A stretch of DNA of 64,000 nucleotides, from NCBI RefSeq assembly GCF_015752045.1, contig NZ_JADOUS010000007.1, forward strand, positions 180,110 to 244,109, in the 5' to 3' direction. The translations under genes were made by a program, and so were the position numbers. Below the pieces are notes generated by a model. That model ran no database searches. It saw nothing but the letters and a program-made list of their open reading frames with translations, and was not told the origin of the DNA. Positions 8,394 through 16,614 of the stretch are shown one piece after another (position 1 is the first letter of the stretch; every line of letters begins with the position of its first letter). This DNA is from Arthrobacter_D sp015752045. Its GTDB lineage: Bacteria > Actinomycetota > Actinomycetes > Actinomycetales > Micrococcaceae.

Positions 8394-9071
8394 TCAGTCG
8401 GACGGTCGGTCGATCGGGCCGGACCGGTCCAGTGGCCAGACTAGCTGAAAGGCCCGCCCGATGATCCGATCCTCGGCGACGAGCCCCCCGCCCGGCGAGC
8501 CGAGCAGCGACCGCGAGTCCATCGATGCCGAGCGATGGTCGCCGAGGAGCCACAGCCGCCCCTCGGGGACGACGACGTCGAACCTCGTGGTGCTCGCGGC
8601 CTCGTCCGGGTGGACGTACGGCTCGTCGAGGACGGTGCCGTTGACCGTCAGCGACCCGCCTGCGCTGCAGCACGCCACGCGGTCACCGCCGACACCGATG
8701 ACGCGCTTGACGTAGGTGGTGTCGTTTCCGGCGAGTCCGAGCCACTGACCCGCGCCGGCGAGGACCTGCTCGGGGAGGCTCCGCGGATCACGGATCGGGT
8801 CGAAGGACCCGCGGCCGTCGAACACGACGACGTCGCCGCGCTGGACACCCTGGTCCGCGAGCTTGCTCACGAGCACGCGGTCGCCCTCCGTGAGCAGGGG
8901 CTCCATCGATGCCGACGGGATGAAGTAGACGTCCAGCAGGAATCCTCGCACGAGTCCGGTGACCAGGACGGCGAGGAAGACGGCGGAGAACACGAAACGC
9001 CAGCCCACAGAGCGGGGCCGGCGTTTCGGTTGCCCTCCAGCCGATGACCGGGAAGCGGGCGTTTCATGCAC
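8394..9071 (-). CDS. lepB: signal peptidase I (second copy)
   Basis: A second S26 family signal peptidase, 225 residues, shorter than its neighbour. A basic N-terminus (about 1-22) precedes one membrane segment (VFSAVFLAVLVTGLVRGFLL). The catalytic Ser is in YFIPSASMEPLL, the Lys in YVKRVIGVGGD and the conserved box is LGDHRSASMDSR. The two copies differ in N-terminal tail and insert length, so this is an old paralogy rather than a recent duplication. Multiple signal peptidases in tandem are common in actinobacteria and probably divide substrates. It starts 9 nt after the rplS stop, so it is likely co-transcribed with rplS. Confidence 0.93.
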   Translation of the reverse strand: MHETPASRSSAGGQPKRRPRSVGWRFVFSAVFLAVLVTGLVRGFLLDVYFIPSASMEPLLTEGDRVLVSKLADQGVQRGDVVVFDGRGSFDPIRDPRSLPEQVLAGAGQWLGLAGNDTTYVKRVIGVGGDRVACCSAGGSLTVNGTVLDEPYVHPDEAASTTRFDVVVPEGRLWLLGDHRSASMDSRSLLGSPGGGLVAEDRIIGRAFQLVWPLDRSGPIDRPSD

Positions 9072-9080
9072 CAGAGGGAG

Positions 9081-9440
9081 CTACTTGACCGTCTTGGGGT
9101 CGCGCTTCTCCTTGATTTTCGCTGCCTTGCCGCGCAGTTCGCGCATGTAGTACAGCTTGGCGCGACGCACGTCGCCCTTGGAGACGACCTCGATCTTGTC
9201 GAGGACCGGGCTGTGCACGGGGAACGTACGCTCCACGCCGACACCGAAGCTCACCTTGCGGACCGTGAAGGTCTCGCGGATGCCGTCGCCCTGGCGACCG
9301 AGCACGAAGCCCTTGAAGATCTGAACACGGGTGTTCTTGCCTTCGATGATGTTGACGTGGACATTGACGGTGTCACCCGCGCGGAAGTCGGGGACGTTGT
9401 CGCGGAAGGATCCGGCGTCAACCGAGTCGAGAATATGCAT
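9081..9440 (-). CDS. rplS: 50S ribosomal protein L19
   Basis: This 119-residue protein begins MHILDSVDAGSFRDNVPDF and contains VNIIEGKNTRVQIFKG and FPVHSPVLDKIEV, the standard L19 signature at the 30S-50S interface. Two in-frame ATGs lie close together. The one at 9440 is 7 nt from AGGAG, while 9446 would leave only 1 nt, so 9440 is the start. The lepB genes follow immediately. A gap of 214 nt separates it from trmD and probably holds its own promoter; no clear hairpin was found there. Confidence 0.96.
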   Translation of the reverse strand: MHILDSVDAGSFRDNVPDFRAGDTVNVHVNIIEGKNTRVQIFKGFVLGRQGDGIRETFTVRKVSFGVGVERTFPVHSPVLDKIEVVSKGDVRRAKLYYMRELRGKAAKIKEKRDPKTVK

Positions 9441-9654
9441 GGTCATGCTCCTGGTGAACGCCACAGGTCATCCACGTTGGTCACGGCGGCCGAGGACCGG
9501 ACGCATGGCCCGGACAATACCGCCGAAGTAGGTTTTCCGGCCGATCCGATGATTCGGTGGCCGGTGTGTGGAACTGTTGGCCGGACGCCCCCTGTGGCAG
9601 GGACCGGCCCAGTGGACACAGAGCACGATTATTCCACAGCGCAGACGCCAACTG

Positions 9655-10446
9655 CTAATGCTGCGGTTTCGTCAGCCGGCCGTCGACGACGTCGAAACCC
9701 GCCGCACGCAGCGCCTTGAGATCCGCTTTCCCCAGGACGCCGACGTCGACCCGGGCGAGGAGGTCCGGGCGGCGGTCGGCGGTGCGCTGGAACTGCTCGA
9801 GACGGCGCCATTGCGCGATCATCGCGTGGTTGCCGCTCAGGAGCACGTCGGGGACGTCGCGCCCGCGCCACGACGACGGTTTGGTGTACACGGGGTATTC
9901 GAGCAGGCCGTCCGAGTGGGACTCCTCCACGAGGGACTCCGGGTTGCCGACGACACCGGGGATGAGCCGCGCCACGGCCTCGACCATCGCGAGGACTGCC
10001 ACTTCCCCGCCGTTGAGCACGTAGTCGCCGAGTGAGACCGGCCGGACGTCGAACTCCTCGCGCGCCCAGTCGACCGCGCGCTCGTCGATGCCCTCGTACC
10101 GGCCGCACGCGAAGACCAGATGATCGAGCTCGGCGAGCTCGTACGCCATCGCCTGGTCGAACACGGCACCGGCCGGCGACGGCACGATGAGGGTGGGCCG
10201 GGACGCGCCGGCGGGTGCCTCCGCCCGGACCGCCTCGAGCGCCTGCGCCCAGGGCTCGGGCTTCATGACCATGCCCGCGCCGCCGCCGTAGGGGGTGTCG
10301 TCGACCGTCCTGTGCCTGTCGGTCGTGAACGACCGCAGGTCATGGATGCGCACGTCCAGCACGCCGTCCTGGCGCGCCTTCCCGATGAGGGACAGGTCGA
10401 GCGCGGCGAGGTACTCCGGGAAGATGGAGACGACGTCGATGCGCAC
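9655..10446 (-). CDS. trmD: tRNA (guanine-N1-)-methyltransferase TrmD
   Basis: TrmD methylates G37 of tRNAs that carry a G at position 36, using S-adenosylmethionine and preventing +1 frameshifting. The 263-residue protein shows the SPOUT knot motifs YGGGAGMVMKPEP, ACGRYEGIDERA and SLGDYVLNGGEVA. It starts with GTG (VRIDVVSIFPEYL), and its first base overlaps the last base of the rimM stop. The long upstream extension in the same frame is the shadow of rimM. The order rimM-trmD-rplS is the conserved bacterial ribosome-maturation operon. Confidence 0.96.
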   Translation of the reverse strand: MRIDVVSIFPEYLAALDLSLIGKARQDGVLDVRIHDLRSFTTDRHRTVDDTPYGGGAGMVMKPEPWAQALEAVRAEAPAGASRPTLIVPSPAGAVFDQAMAYELAELDHLVFACGRYEGIDERAVDWAREEFDVRPVSLGDYVLNGGEVAVLAMVEAVARLIPGVVGNPESLVEESHSDGLLEYPVYTKPSSWRGRDVPDVLLSGNHAMIAQWRRLEQFQRTADRRPDLLARVDVGVLGKADLKALRAAGFDVVDGRLTKPQH

Positions 10447-11054
10447 TAGTCGCGCGTCCCGCCCGGCCCGGAGTCGGCGGCGGAATCGCCGGGAGCGGCG
10501 TCGCCCGCGACGTCGTCGCCGTCGTCGGGCGCCTGGTTGGAGCCGGGGGTGTTGAGGTCGAAGAGGCCGGTCGGCGGGACGATGGTCACGAAGCCCCCCT
10601 CCGGGTCCACCTCGGGCACGATCGATCCGACGAACGGCACCAGCGCCTCGTGGCCGTCGGCGAGTTCGACGACGAGGAGGTCCTGGACCGCCATGGTCCG
10701 CAGGGCGGTGACCTTGCCCACGGACGTCCCGTCGACGCGGGCGTCGAGGCCGACGAGCTCGTGCTCGTACCAGGCGTCGTCGTCGTCGTCCTGGGCGCCG
10801 GCCGTGTCGACGAAGAGCTGTGCACCGCGCAGCGTCTCGGCCTGGTTGCGGTCCGCCACCTGCTCGAAGGCGACGATCAGGATGTCCTTGTTCCACCGCG
10901 CCTTCACGACCGTCAGTTCGGCGACCCCCGCGCCCTCGACACGGAAGGTCCCGCCCGGCTCGAAGCGGTCCTCCGGGGCGTCGGTGAAGAGCTGGACCGT
11001 CACCTCTCCGCGGATGCCGTGGGGCTTCCCGATCCTGGCTGCGAGTACGTCCAT
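10446..11054 (-). CDS. rimM: ribosome maturation factor RimM
   Basis: RimM binds S19 and assists 30S head assembly. The 202-residue protein has the RimM N-terminal beta-barrel (ARIGKPHGIRGEVTVQLFTD), a PRC-barrel domain (about 95-170, with VTALRTMAVQDLLVV) and an acidic Gly/Asp-rich tail of about 30 residues beyond the usual end. The tail is likely disordered. The ATG at 11054 is the natural family start. The stop shares a base with trmD. A strong inverted repeat lies between khpA and this gene, so it may be partly uncoupled from rpsP-khpA. Confidence 0.94.
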   Translation of the reverse strand: MDVLAARIGKPHGIRGEVTVQLFTDAPEDRFEPGGTFRVEGAGVAELTVVKARWNKDILIVAFEQVADRNQAETLRGAQLFVDTAGAQDDDDDAWYEHELVGLDARVDGTSVGKVTALRTMAVQDLLVVELADGHEALVPFVGSIVPEVDPEGGFVTIVPPTGLFDLNTPGSNQAPDDGDDVAGDAAPGDSAADSGPGGTRD

Positions 11055-11107
11055 CGTGGTGCTCCTGCTTGGTCTGGCTGATGCGTGGGTACTACCTGGG
11101 TATATGG

Positions 11108-11146
11108 GAACGGCCCCACCACCAGGTCCTGGTGGTGGGGCCGTTC
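11108..11146. terminator. 19-bp inverted repeat between khpA and rimM
   Basis: Bases 11108-11126 and 11128-11146 are perfect reverse complements with one central base, so in RNA they form a long GC-rich hairpin with a small loop. It sits 32 nt past the khpA stop and 53 nt before rimM. It may attenuate transcription from the rpsP-khpA part, keeping ribosomal protein and maturation factor levels different. No U-run follows. Confidence 0.6.
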
Positions 11147-11178
11147 AGCATGCTGTCTGCCGTGAAGCTCGGGGCCGG

Positions 11179-11424
11179 TCAGTCCCGGCGGCGGTCGGTG
11201 TCCACGACGTCGACCCGCACCGGTTCGCCGTCCGCGAGGGCCGACACCACGGTGCGCAATGCCCGGGCGGTGCGCCCCTGGCGGCCGATCACGCGGCCGA
11301 GGTCCTCCTGGTGGACGCGGACCTCGAGCGTCTCGCCGCGGCGGTTGTTCTTCGCGGAGACCCTGACATCGTCAGGGTTGTCGACGATGCCGCGGACGAG
11401 GTGCTCCAGAGCTTCGGCCAGCAA
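11179..11424 (-). CDS. khpA: KhpA-type KH-domain RNA-binding protein
   Basis: This 81-residue single KH-domain protein has the RNA-binding loop GRVIGRQGRTARALRTVV containing the GxxG motif (GRQG). Proteins of this family, formerly YlqC, pair with KhpB/EloR to bind small RNAs and affect cell-wall elongation in Gram-positives. It lies 1 nt after the rpsP stop, and the rpsP-khpA-rimM-trmD order is conserved across actinobacteria. The length is typical. Confidence 0.93.
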   Translation of the reverse strand: MLAEALEHLVRGIVDNPDDVRVSAKNNRRGETLEVRVHQEDLGRVIGRQGRTARALRTVVSALADGEPVRVDVVDTDRRRD

Positions 11425-11425
11425 G

Positions 11426-11830
11426 TTACTCTGCCTCGGTGGCTTCCGCGGCGGCGTCGTCGGTCTTCTTCGCCTTCGGCGTGATGGCCTCGGGGACGAT
11501 CACCGAGCCCTTCTCGGGGGCGACGAACGCCTCCTTGGCGGCCTTGGTCCTCAGGGTGCCTTCCTGGCCCTTGAGTCCCTTGAACTTCTGCCAGTCACCG
11601 GTGATCTTCAGCAGGACGGAGACCTGCTCGGTGGGCTGCGCGCCGACACCGAGCCAGTACTGTGCACGCTCGGAGTTGATCTCGATGAACGAGGGCTCCT
11701 CGGTGGGGTTGTACTTGCCGATCTCTTCGAGGGCACGGCCATCACGCTTGGAGCGTGAATCCATGACGACGACGCGGTAGAACGGTGCGCGGATCTTGCC
11801 CATGCGCTTGAGGCGAATCTTTACGGCCAC
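11426..11830 (-). CDS. rpsP: 30S ribosomal protein S16
   Basis: The S16 core (VAVKIRLKRMGKIRAPFYRV, then DSRSKRDGRALEEIGKYNP) is followed by an actinobacterial C-terminal extension rich in Ala, Lys and Glu (from about residue 105). The total is 134 residues. The start is GTG at 11830, with AAGGAG 11 nt upstream. Another GTG four codons further up would sit directly on the ribosome-binding site, so it is unlikely. This is the first gene of the rpsP-khpA-rimM-trmD unit. Confidence 0.95.
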   Translation of the reverse strand: MAVKIRLKRMGKIRAPFYRVVVMDSRSKRDGRALEEIGKYNPTEEPSFIEINSERAQYWLGVGAQPTEQVSVLLKITGDWQKFKGLKGQEGTLRTKAAKEAFVAPEKGSVIVPEAITPKAKKTDDAAAEATEAE

Positions 11831-11985
11831 TTGTGTGGTCACTCCTTGTAAATGAAAAGGGGGCGAACCCGTCATCCTGCTCCCGTGGGGCGGGCCATTC
11901 ATGAGGGTTCAAAGGACACAATGCACGCGCAGAGAGAGGGGCTGCGCGGATCGAGTACGGAACCATTGTGCCAGACGGCCGTGCT

Positions 11986-12885
11986 TTAGGCGATTCCGCC
12001 CGACGTGTCGGCGGCAGCCACCCTGATCCGGTTCCGCCAGGGGTCCTCGAAGCGCAACTCCGCCCCCGTGTGGTGGGTTGCGACGCCCGCGTGGGCCAGG
12101 CGGTCCGCCAGTGCACCGACCCCGTCCGCCGCCGGCACGCGGATGAGGACCTCGCCGAGTCCGAGGGTGTCCTTCCGCGGCCCGGCACCCCTGCTGTTCC
12201 AGACATTCATGGCCATGTGGTGGTGGTAGCCGCCGGCGGAGACGAACAGGGCCTGGTCGTGCCACCCGGCGGTGCGCTCGAAGCCGAGGACGTCCACGTA
12301 GAAGCGATGCGCCGTGCCGACGTCGCCGACCTGCAGGTGGATGTGGCCCACCCTCGCGGCCCTCGACGCCGCGTGCGACGCCGCGTCCTCGGTGAGGTAC
12401 CGCTCGACGTAGTCCCGCGGGGGGAGGGGGAGGCTGTCCATCACCACCGTGCGGGTGCCGCGCCCGTCGCCCGTCCACGTCCACTCGCCCCTGGGCCGGT
12501 CGACATACAGTTCGATCCCGTTCCCCTCGGGGTCGGTGAAGTAGAACGCCTCGCTCACGAGGTGGTCTGCACTGCCCACGTAGGTACTGAGAGGATGCCG
12601 GGCGGCGGAGGCGACGGCGGCCGCCAGGTCCGCACGGTCCGTGAAGAGGAGGGCGGTGTGGAAAAGGCCGGCGTCACCGCGCTGCGGGAGGTGCAGGTGA
12701 CGGGCGGACTCGAGGCGGAGGACCGCGCTCCCCCGCCGGCCGAGGACGACGGCGTCGGCCCCGTCCTCGAGCACTTCGAGCCCGAGGGCCGTGGTGTAGT
12801 AGTGGGCCAGACCGCCGAGATCATCGACCCTGAGCGTCAGCGCCCCCATGGCGGTATCGGCGGGCAGCAGGTCCTGCATGGGCAT
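11986..12885 (-). CDS. two-domain VOC family protein, catechol 2,3-dioxygenase (CatE)-like
   Basis: This 299-residue protein consists of two tandem vicinal-oxygen-chelate (glyoxalase-fold) halves, about 15-135 and 160-290, like the extradiol dioxygenase CatE of Bacillus. Candidate metal ligands in the second half are His in VGHIHLQVGD, His in GGYHHHMAMNVW and Glu in ELRFEDPW. The first half has FHTALLF and FYFTDPEGNGIELYVDRP. Ring-cleaving dioxygenase on catechols or quinols is the best guess; the substrate is not certain. The start at 12885 has GAGGAG seven bases upstream (GAGGAGCCGAC-ATG). A perfect 16-bp palindrome lies 40 nt upstream and may bind a MarR-type regulator. Confidence 0.85.
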   Translation of the reverse strand: MPMQDLLPADTAMGALTLRVDDLGGLAHYYTTALGLEVLEDGADAVVLGRRGSAVLRLESARHLHLPQRGDAGLFHTALLFTDRADLAAAVASAARHPLSTYVGSADHLVSEAFYFTDPEGNGIELYVDRPRGEWTWTGDGRGTRTVVMDSLPLPPRDYVERYLTEDAASHAASRAARVGHIHLQVGDVGTAHRFYVDVLGFERTAGWHDQALFVSAGGYHHHMAMNVWNSRGAGPRKDTLGLGEVLIRVPAADGVGALADRLAHAGVATHHTGAELRFEDPWRNRIRVAAADTSGGIA

Positions 12886-12925
12886 GTCGGCTCCTCGAGG
12901 TGGAAGGTTCTCCCCCTGCACAACT

Positions 12926-12941
12926 AGTTGAAGCTTCAACT
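12926..12941. promoter_or_regulatory. 16-bp palindromic operator candidate upstream of the VOC gene
   Basis: agttgaagcttcaact is a perfect palindrome in the promoter region of the minus-strand VOC dioxygenase-like gene, and it overlaps the last base of the amidohydrolase stop. AT-rich palindromes of this size are typical MarR-family sites, and MarR-type repressors commonly control catechol or quinone detoxification genes. No marR gene is nearby in the window, so a regulator acting in trans would be needed. Confidence 0.45.
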
Positions 12942-14047
12942 TATTCCACGGATGCGGTCATGACCTCGCCGCGGAGCACCACGGCGCGGAGGGAGGCGAG
13001 GGTGCCCACCCCCAGGCGCGGATCGGCAGCGCAGACGACGGCGTCGGCGCTCGCCCCCTCCTCGATCCCCGGGAAACCCAGCCAGGCACGCGCGGACCAG
13101 CAGGCCGCGTCGAGTGCCGCGGCGGGGCCGAGACCCGCAGCGGACAGCGCCGCCACCTCGTCGGGGAGCCTGCCGTGGGCGATGACACTGCCGGCGTCGG
13201 TACCCGCATAGACGGCGATCCCGGCATCGTACGCCCGCCGGACCATCTCCTCCCGACCACCCCACAGCCGGCGCATGTGCGCCGCGTAGTCGGGATACTT
13301 GCCCGCGGCGCCGTCGGCGATGGCGGGGAAGGTGTCGATGTTGATCAGCGTGGGGACGATCGCCACGCCCTGCTCCCGGAATCGGGGGATGTGCCGCGGG
13401 AGCATGCCGGTGGCGTGCTCGATGCAGTCGATCCCGGCGTCGAGCATCCCGTCGAGCGTCTCGGCCGCGAAGCAGTGGGCGGTCACACGGGCACCCTCCG
13501 CGTGCGCGGCGTCGACCGCCTCCCTGAGGGCCGCGGGAGGGAAGGCGGGGGCGAGGTCGCCGAGGGAACGGTCGATCCAGTCCCCCACGATCTTGACCCA
13601 GCCGTCGCCGCGCCGCGCCTGCTCCGCGACGGCTCCGGCGAGGTCCGCCGGCTCCACCTCGACGGCGTAGTCGCGGAAGTAGCGGCGCGTCCGCGCCACG
13701 TGCCGGCCCGCGCGGACGAGGCGGGGCAGGTCGGCGCGGCCCTGCACCCACCGCGTGTCGTTGACGACCCCGGCATCGCGGATGAGCAGCGTGCCTGCGT
13801 CCCGGTCCTGCAGCGCCTGCTGTTCCGCCAGCTCGTTGGGCACCCGCCCCCGTCCGTCGAGGCCGACATGGCAGTGGGCGTCCACCAGGCCGGGCAGCAC
13901 CCAGCCCTCGATCGTCCGTGCCGGCCGGCCGGGTGGGCGCCGGAAGGTGAACCGACCGTCCTGCACGTAGACGTCGGGCACGGACCGCGATGGCGCCGGC
14001 AGCACCGTCCCGGTGAGGTGCAGGAAACCGGGCCCGTCAGGCAGCAC
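12941..14047 (-). CDS. amidohydrolase family protein
   Basis: This 368-residue TIM-barrel metal hydrolase has the metal ligands His58-x-His60 (GLVDAHCHVG), a Lys that could be carbamylated (GWVKIVGDW), His in VTAHCFAAET, His in CIEHATGML and Asp in YAGTDAGS. An imidazolonepropionase/prolidase-like subgroup is likely; the substrate is not evident. The start is GTG at 14047, 18 nt after the alpha/beta hydrolase stop, so the two are probably co-transcribed. No upstream in-frame ATG avoids the neighbour. The protein has no signal peptide. Confidence 0.85.
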   Translation of the reverse strand: MLPDGPGFLHLTGTVLPAPSRSVPDVYVQDGRFTFRRPPGRPARTIEGWVLPGLVDAHCHVGLDGRGRVPNELAEQQALQDRDAGTLLIRDAGVVNDTRWVQGRADLPRLVRAGRHVARTRRYFRDYAVEVEPADLAGAVAEQARRGDGWVKIVGDWIDRSLGDLAPAFPPAALREAVDAAHAEGARVTAHCFAAETLDGMLDAGIDCIEHATGMLPRHIPRFREQGVAIVPTLINIDTFPAIADGAAGKYPDYAAHMRRLWGGREEMVRRAYDAGIAVYAGTDAGSVIAHGRLPDEVAALSAAGLGPAAALDAACWSARAWLGFPGIEEGASADAVVCAADPRLGVGTLASLRAVVLRGEVMTASVE

Positions 14048-14065
14048 GGGATCCGTCGACGACGG

Positions 14066-14785
14066 TCATGCGGCGGCCTGCTGCCGGCTGGTGCGCAGGA
14101 AGGACCGGATGAACGCGTCGCCCTCGGCGGTGTCGTGCGGACGGTGCCCGCCCGGTGCCGTGCGGTGGATCGCGCCCGTGCCGGCGAGGTATGCGGCGAC
14201 CTCCTCGTACAGGGGCTCCCATCCGCCGGTCAGCACCAGGGTCGGCACGCCGGGGACGATCGACAACGGGGCCTCCCAGGGAGGGCTCTGGAGGCGGAGC
14301 CTCGCGGCGTCGCGCCGGGCATCGGTCGTGGCGGGGGTCCGCGCGTCGGCGTCGGACACACGCCGCACGAAGGTGCGGAGGATGTCGTCGTCGGACATCG
14401 CGTGGCGCTCGGCGAAGAGGGGCTCCATCAGGGCGATGTGCGCCGCCGTGGCGGGGAGTTCCGCCGTGAGGGAGAAGCACGCGGGCTCCACCAGGGTGAG
14501 CGTGCGCACCAGGTCGGGCCGATCGACGGCGAGCATCATCGCCGCCACCGCTCCCTGGGAGTGGGCGACGACGTGTCCTCCGCCGCCTCCCCCGCCGCCC
14601 AGGGCATCCGCGATGATCTCCTGGTCCCGGTCATGGTCCGTGCCGACGGGTTCCTCGGTCGCGGAGAAACCGTGCCGGCGGACGTAGAGGCAGTCGAAGT
14701 CGATGGACAGGCCGTGCTGCCGGGGCCACGCCGCGGCACCGAAGGACCCGCTGCCATGGACGAAGACCACGCGCTCGGCGCCCAT
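14066..14785 (-). CDS. alpha/beta hydrolase
   Basis: This 239-residue alpha/beta-hydrolase-fold protein has the oxyanion strand VFVHGSGSFG at residues 8-16, the nucleophile elbow VVAHSQGAV (Ser76) and a late His in APGGHRPHD. An acidic residue between them would complete the triad. Residues 63-70 are eight consecutive glycines just before the nucleophile strand, encoded by a GGC/GGA/GGG tract that is prone to slippage. The substrate is unknown. It is upstream of, and probably coupled to, the amidohydrolase. It begins close to the ffh stop with a 54-nt gap. Confidence 0.83.
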   Translation of the reverse strand: MGAERVVFVHGSGSFGAAAWPRQHGLSIDFDCLYVRRHGFSATEEPVGTDHDRDQEIIADALGGGGGGGGHVVAHSQGAVAAMMLAVDRPDLVRTLTLVEPACFSLTAELPATAAHIALMEPLFAERHAMSDDDILRTFVRRVSDADARTPATTDARRDAARLRLQSPPWEAPLSIVPGVPTLVLTGGWEPLYEEVAAYLAGTGAIHRTAPGGHRPHDTAEGDAFIRSFLRTSRQQAAA

Positions 14786-14839
14786 CAGGGCCCGCCCATC
14801 ACTGCTCGGCGCTTCGGGTCGCAGGACGGCACGGCCGCC

Positions 14840-16423
14840 CTACTTCCCGAGGAACTTCTCGAAGCCCTTGGGGAGATTCATCGCCGACGGGTCGAAGTCC
14901 TCCTGGCCACCGAACGCGGCACCGGTGGGCGCCGCCGTGCGGGCGGCCGCGCGTCGCGCCTCCGCTTCCTGGAGCTCCTGCGCCGCCTTCGCGGGGTTGC
15001 CCGAGCGCGGCTTCTTCTTGCCCTTCGCGGCGGCGGCCTTGTTCTTGCGGGGCCCGCCGAAGCCTCCAGGACCGGCCATGCCGGGCATGCCCGGGATGCC
15101 GCCGCCGGACGCCATCTTCTTCATCATCTTCTGTGCCTGCGTGAAACGCTCCAGCAGGCCGTTGACCTCGGAGACATGGACGCCGGAGCCACGGGCGATC
15201 CTCGCGCGGCGGGATCCGTTGATGATCTTGGGGGCGAGGCGCTCGTGCGGGGTCATCGAGCGGACGATGGCCTCCACGCGGTCGATCTCGCGCTCGTCGA
15301 AGTTCTCGAGCTGCTCCCGCATGTTGGCGGCACCCGGCATCATCATGAGCATCTTCTTCATGGAGCCCATGTTGCGGATCTGCTGCATCTGCGCGAGGAA
15401 GTCGTCGAGGGTGAAGTCCTCCTGGTCGGCGAACTTCTTCGCCATCCTGGCCGCTTCGTCCTTGTCCCAGGACTGCTCGGCCTGCTCGATCAGGGTGAGG
15501 ATGTCGCCCATGTCGAGGATGCGCGAGGCCATGCGGTCGGGGTGGAACAGCTCGAAATCGCCGAGCCCCTCACCGGTCGAGGCGAACATGACCGGCTTGC
15601 CGGTGACGGACGCGACCGAGAGTGCGGCACCGCCGCGGGCATCGCCGTCGAGCTTGGTCAGGACGACGCCGGTGAAGTCCACGCCCTCGTTGAAGGCGAG
15701 CGCGGTGTTGACGGCGTCCTGGCCGATCATCGCGTCGATGACGAACAGCACCTCGTCGGGGTTGATGGCCGCACGGATGTCCGCCGCCTGCTGCATGAGC
15801 TCCGCGTCCACGCCGAGGCGACCGGCGGTGTCGACGATGACGACGTCGTGCAGTCGGGCGCGCGCCTCGGCGACACCCTGGCGGGCGACGGCGACCGGGT
15901 CACCGGTGGCGGCCTCGAACTCGGAGCTGACGCCGGGGTGCGGCGCGTAGACGGGCACGCCGGCCCGCTCGCCGTTGACCTGGAGCTGCCGGACGGCGTT
16001 GGGGCGCTGGAGGTCGCACGCGACGAGCAGCGGGCTGTGGCCCTGGCCCTTGAGCCACTTGGAGAGCTTGCCCGCGAGCGTCGTCTTGCCTGCACCCTGC
16101 AGGCCGGCGAGCATGATCACGGTCGGCGGGTTCTTCGCGAGCCGGATGCGCCGGGTCTCGCCGCCGAGGATCCCGACGAGTTCCTCGTTGACGATCTTGA
16201 CGATCTGCTGACCCGGGTTCAGGGCCTGCGAGACCTCGAGGCCGAGGGCGCGCTCCTTGACGGCGGCCGTGAAGGCACGCACCACGGGAACGGCGACGTC
16301 GGCGTCGAGCAGGGCGCGGCGGATCTCGCGGACCGTGGCATCGATATCCGCCTCGGTGAGGCGGCCCTTGCCGCGGAGGTTCTTGAAGGTCGCAGTCAGC
16401 CGGTCGGAGAGTGAATTGAACAC
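14840..16423 (-). CDS. ffh: signal recognition particle protein Ffh
   Basis: Ffh is the SRP GTPase that targets membrane proteins co-translationally together with FtsY. The 527-residue protein has the N domain (about 1-90), the G domain with GLQGAGKTTLAGKL, DTAGRLG and TKLDGDARGG, and the Met-rich M domain (about 300-460) that binds signal sequences and 4.5S RNA, including RRARIARGSGVHVSEV. A Lys/Ala-rich tail of about 60 residues follows, as in other actinobacteria. The start is GTG (MFNSLSDRLTATFKNLRGKG). Its receptor ftsY is at 21.2-22.4 kb. Confidence 0.96.
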   Translation of the reverse strand: MFNSLSDRLTATFKNLRGKGRLTEADIDATVREIRRALLDADVAVPVVRAFTAAVKERALGLEVSQALNPGQQIVKIVNEELVGILGGETRRIRLAKNPPTVIMLAGLQGAGKTTLAGKLSKWLKGQGHSPLLVACDLQRPNAVRQLQVNGERAGVPVYAPHPGVSSEFEAATGDPVAVARQGVAEARARLHDVVIVDTAGRLGVDAELMQQAADIRAAINPDEVLFVIDAMIGQDAVNTALAFNEGVDFTGVVLTKLDGDARGGAALSVASVTGKPVMFASTGEGLGDFELFHPDRMASRILDMGDILTLIEQAEQSWDKDEAARMAKKFADQEDFTLDDFLAQMQQIRNMGSMKKMLMMMPGAANMREQLENFDEREIDRVEAIVRSMTPHERLAPKIINGSRRARIARGSGVHVSEVNGLLERFTQAQKMMKKMASGGGIPGMPGMAGPGGFGGPRKNKAAAAKGKKKPRSGNPAKAAQELQEAEARRAAARTAAPTGAAFGGQEDFDPSAMNLPKGFEKFLGK

Positions 16424-16614
16424 GTGCCGTGCACTACTTTCATCGGGGACTTTGGAGACTCAACTCCCAAGGGTATCAACTGGGGACGCCCGGGAGCGCT
16501 CGGCGCCCCGTCCCGGGACCGCCCTGCGCCCTGCCCCGCCGTGCCGCCGGGCGCAGACCGCGACGCGCGTCGGCGGCGCAGGACACACACGGGGATAAGT
16601 GGCAGGGTGAAGAG

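Noticed and set aside
7450..9071. Recent duplication of lepB
   Set aside because: The two proteins differ in N-terminal length, inserts and most non-catalytic residues, so it is an old paralogy normal for actinobacteria.
13175..16414. 1079-codon open frame on the plus strand opposite the hydrolases and ffh
   Set aside because: Shadow of the minus-strand genes in GC-rich DNA: it is His/Asp/Gly/Val-rich, has no family motif, and covers three well-supported genes on the other strand.
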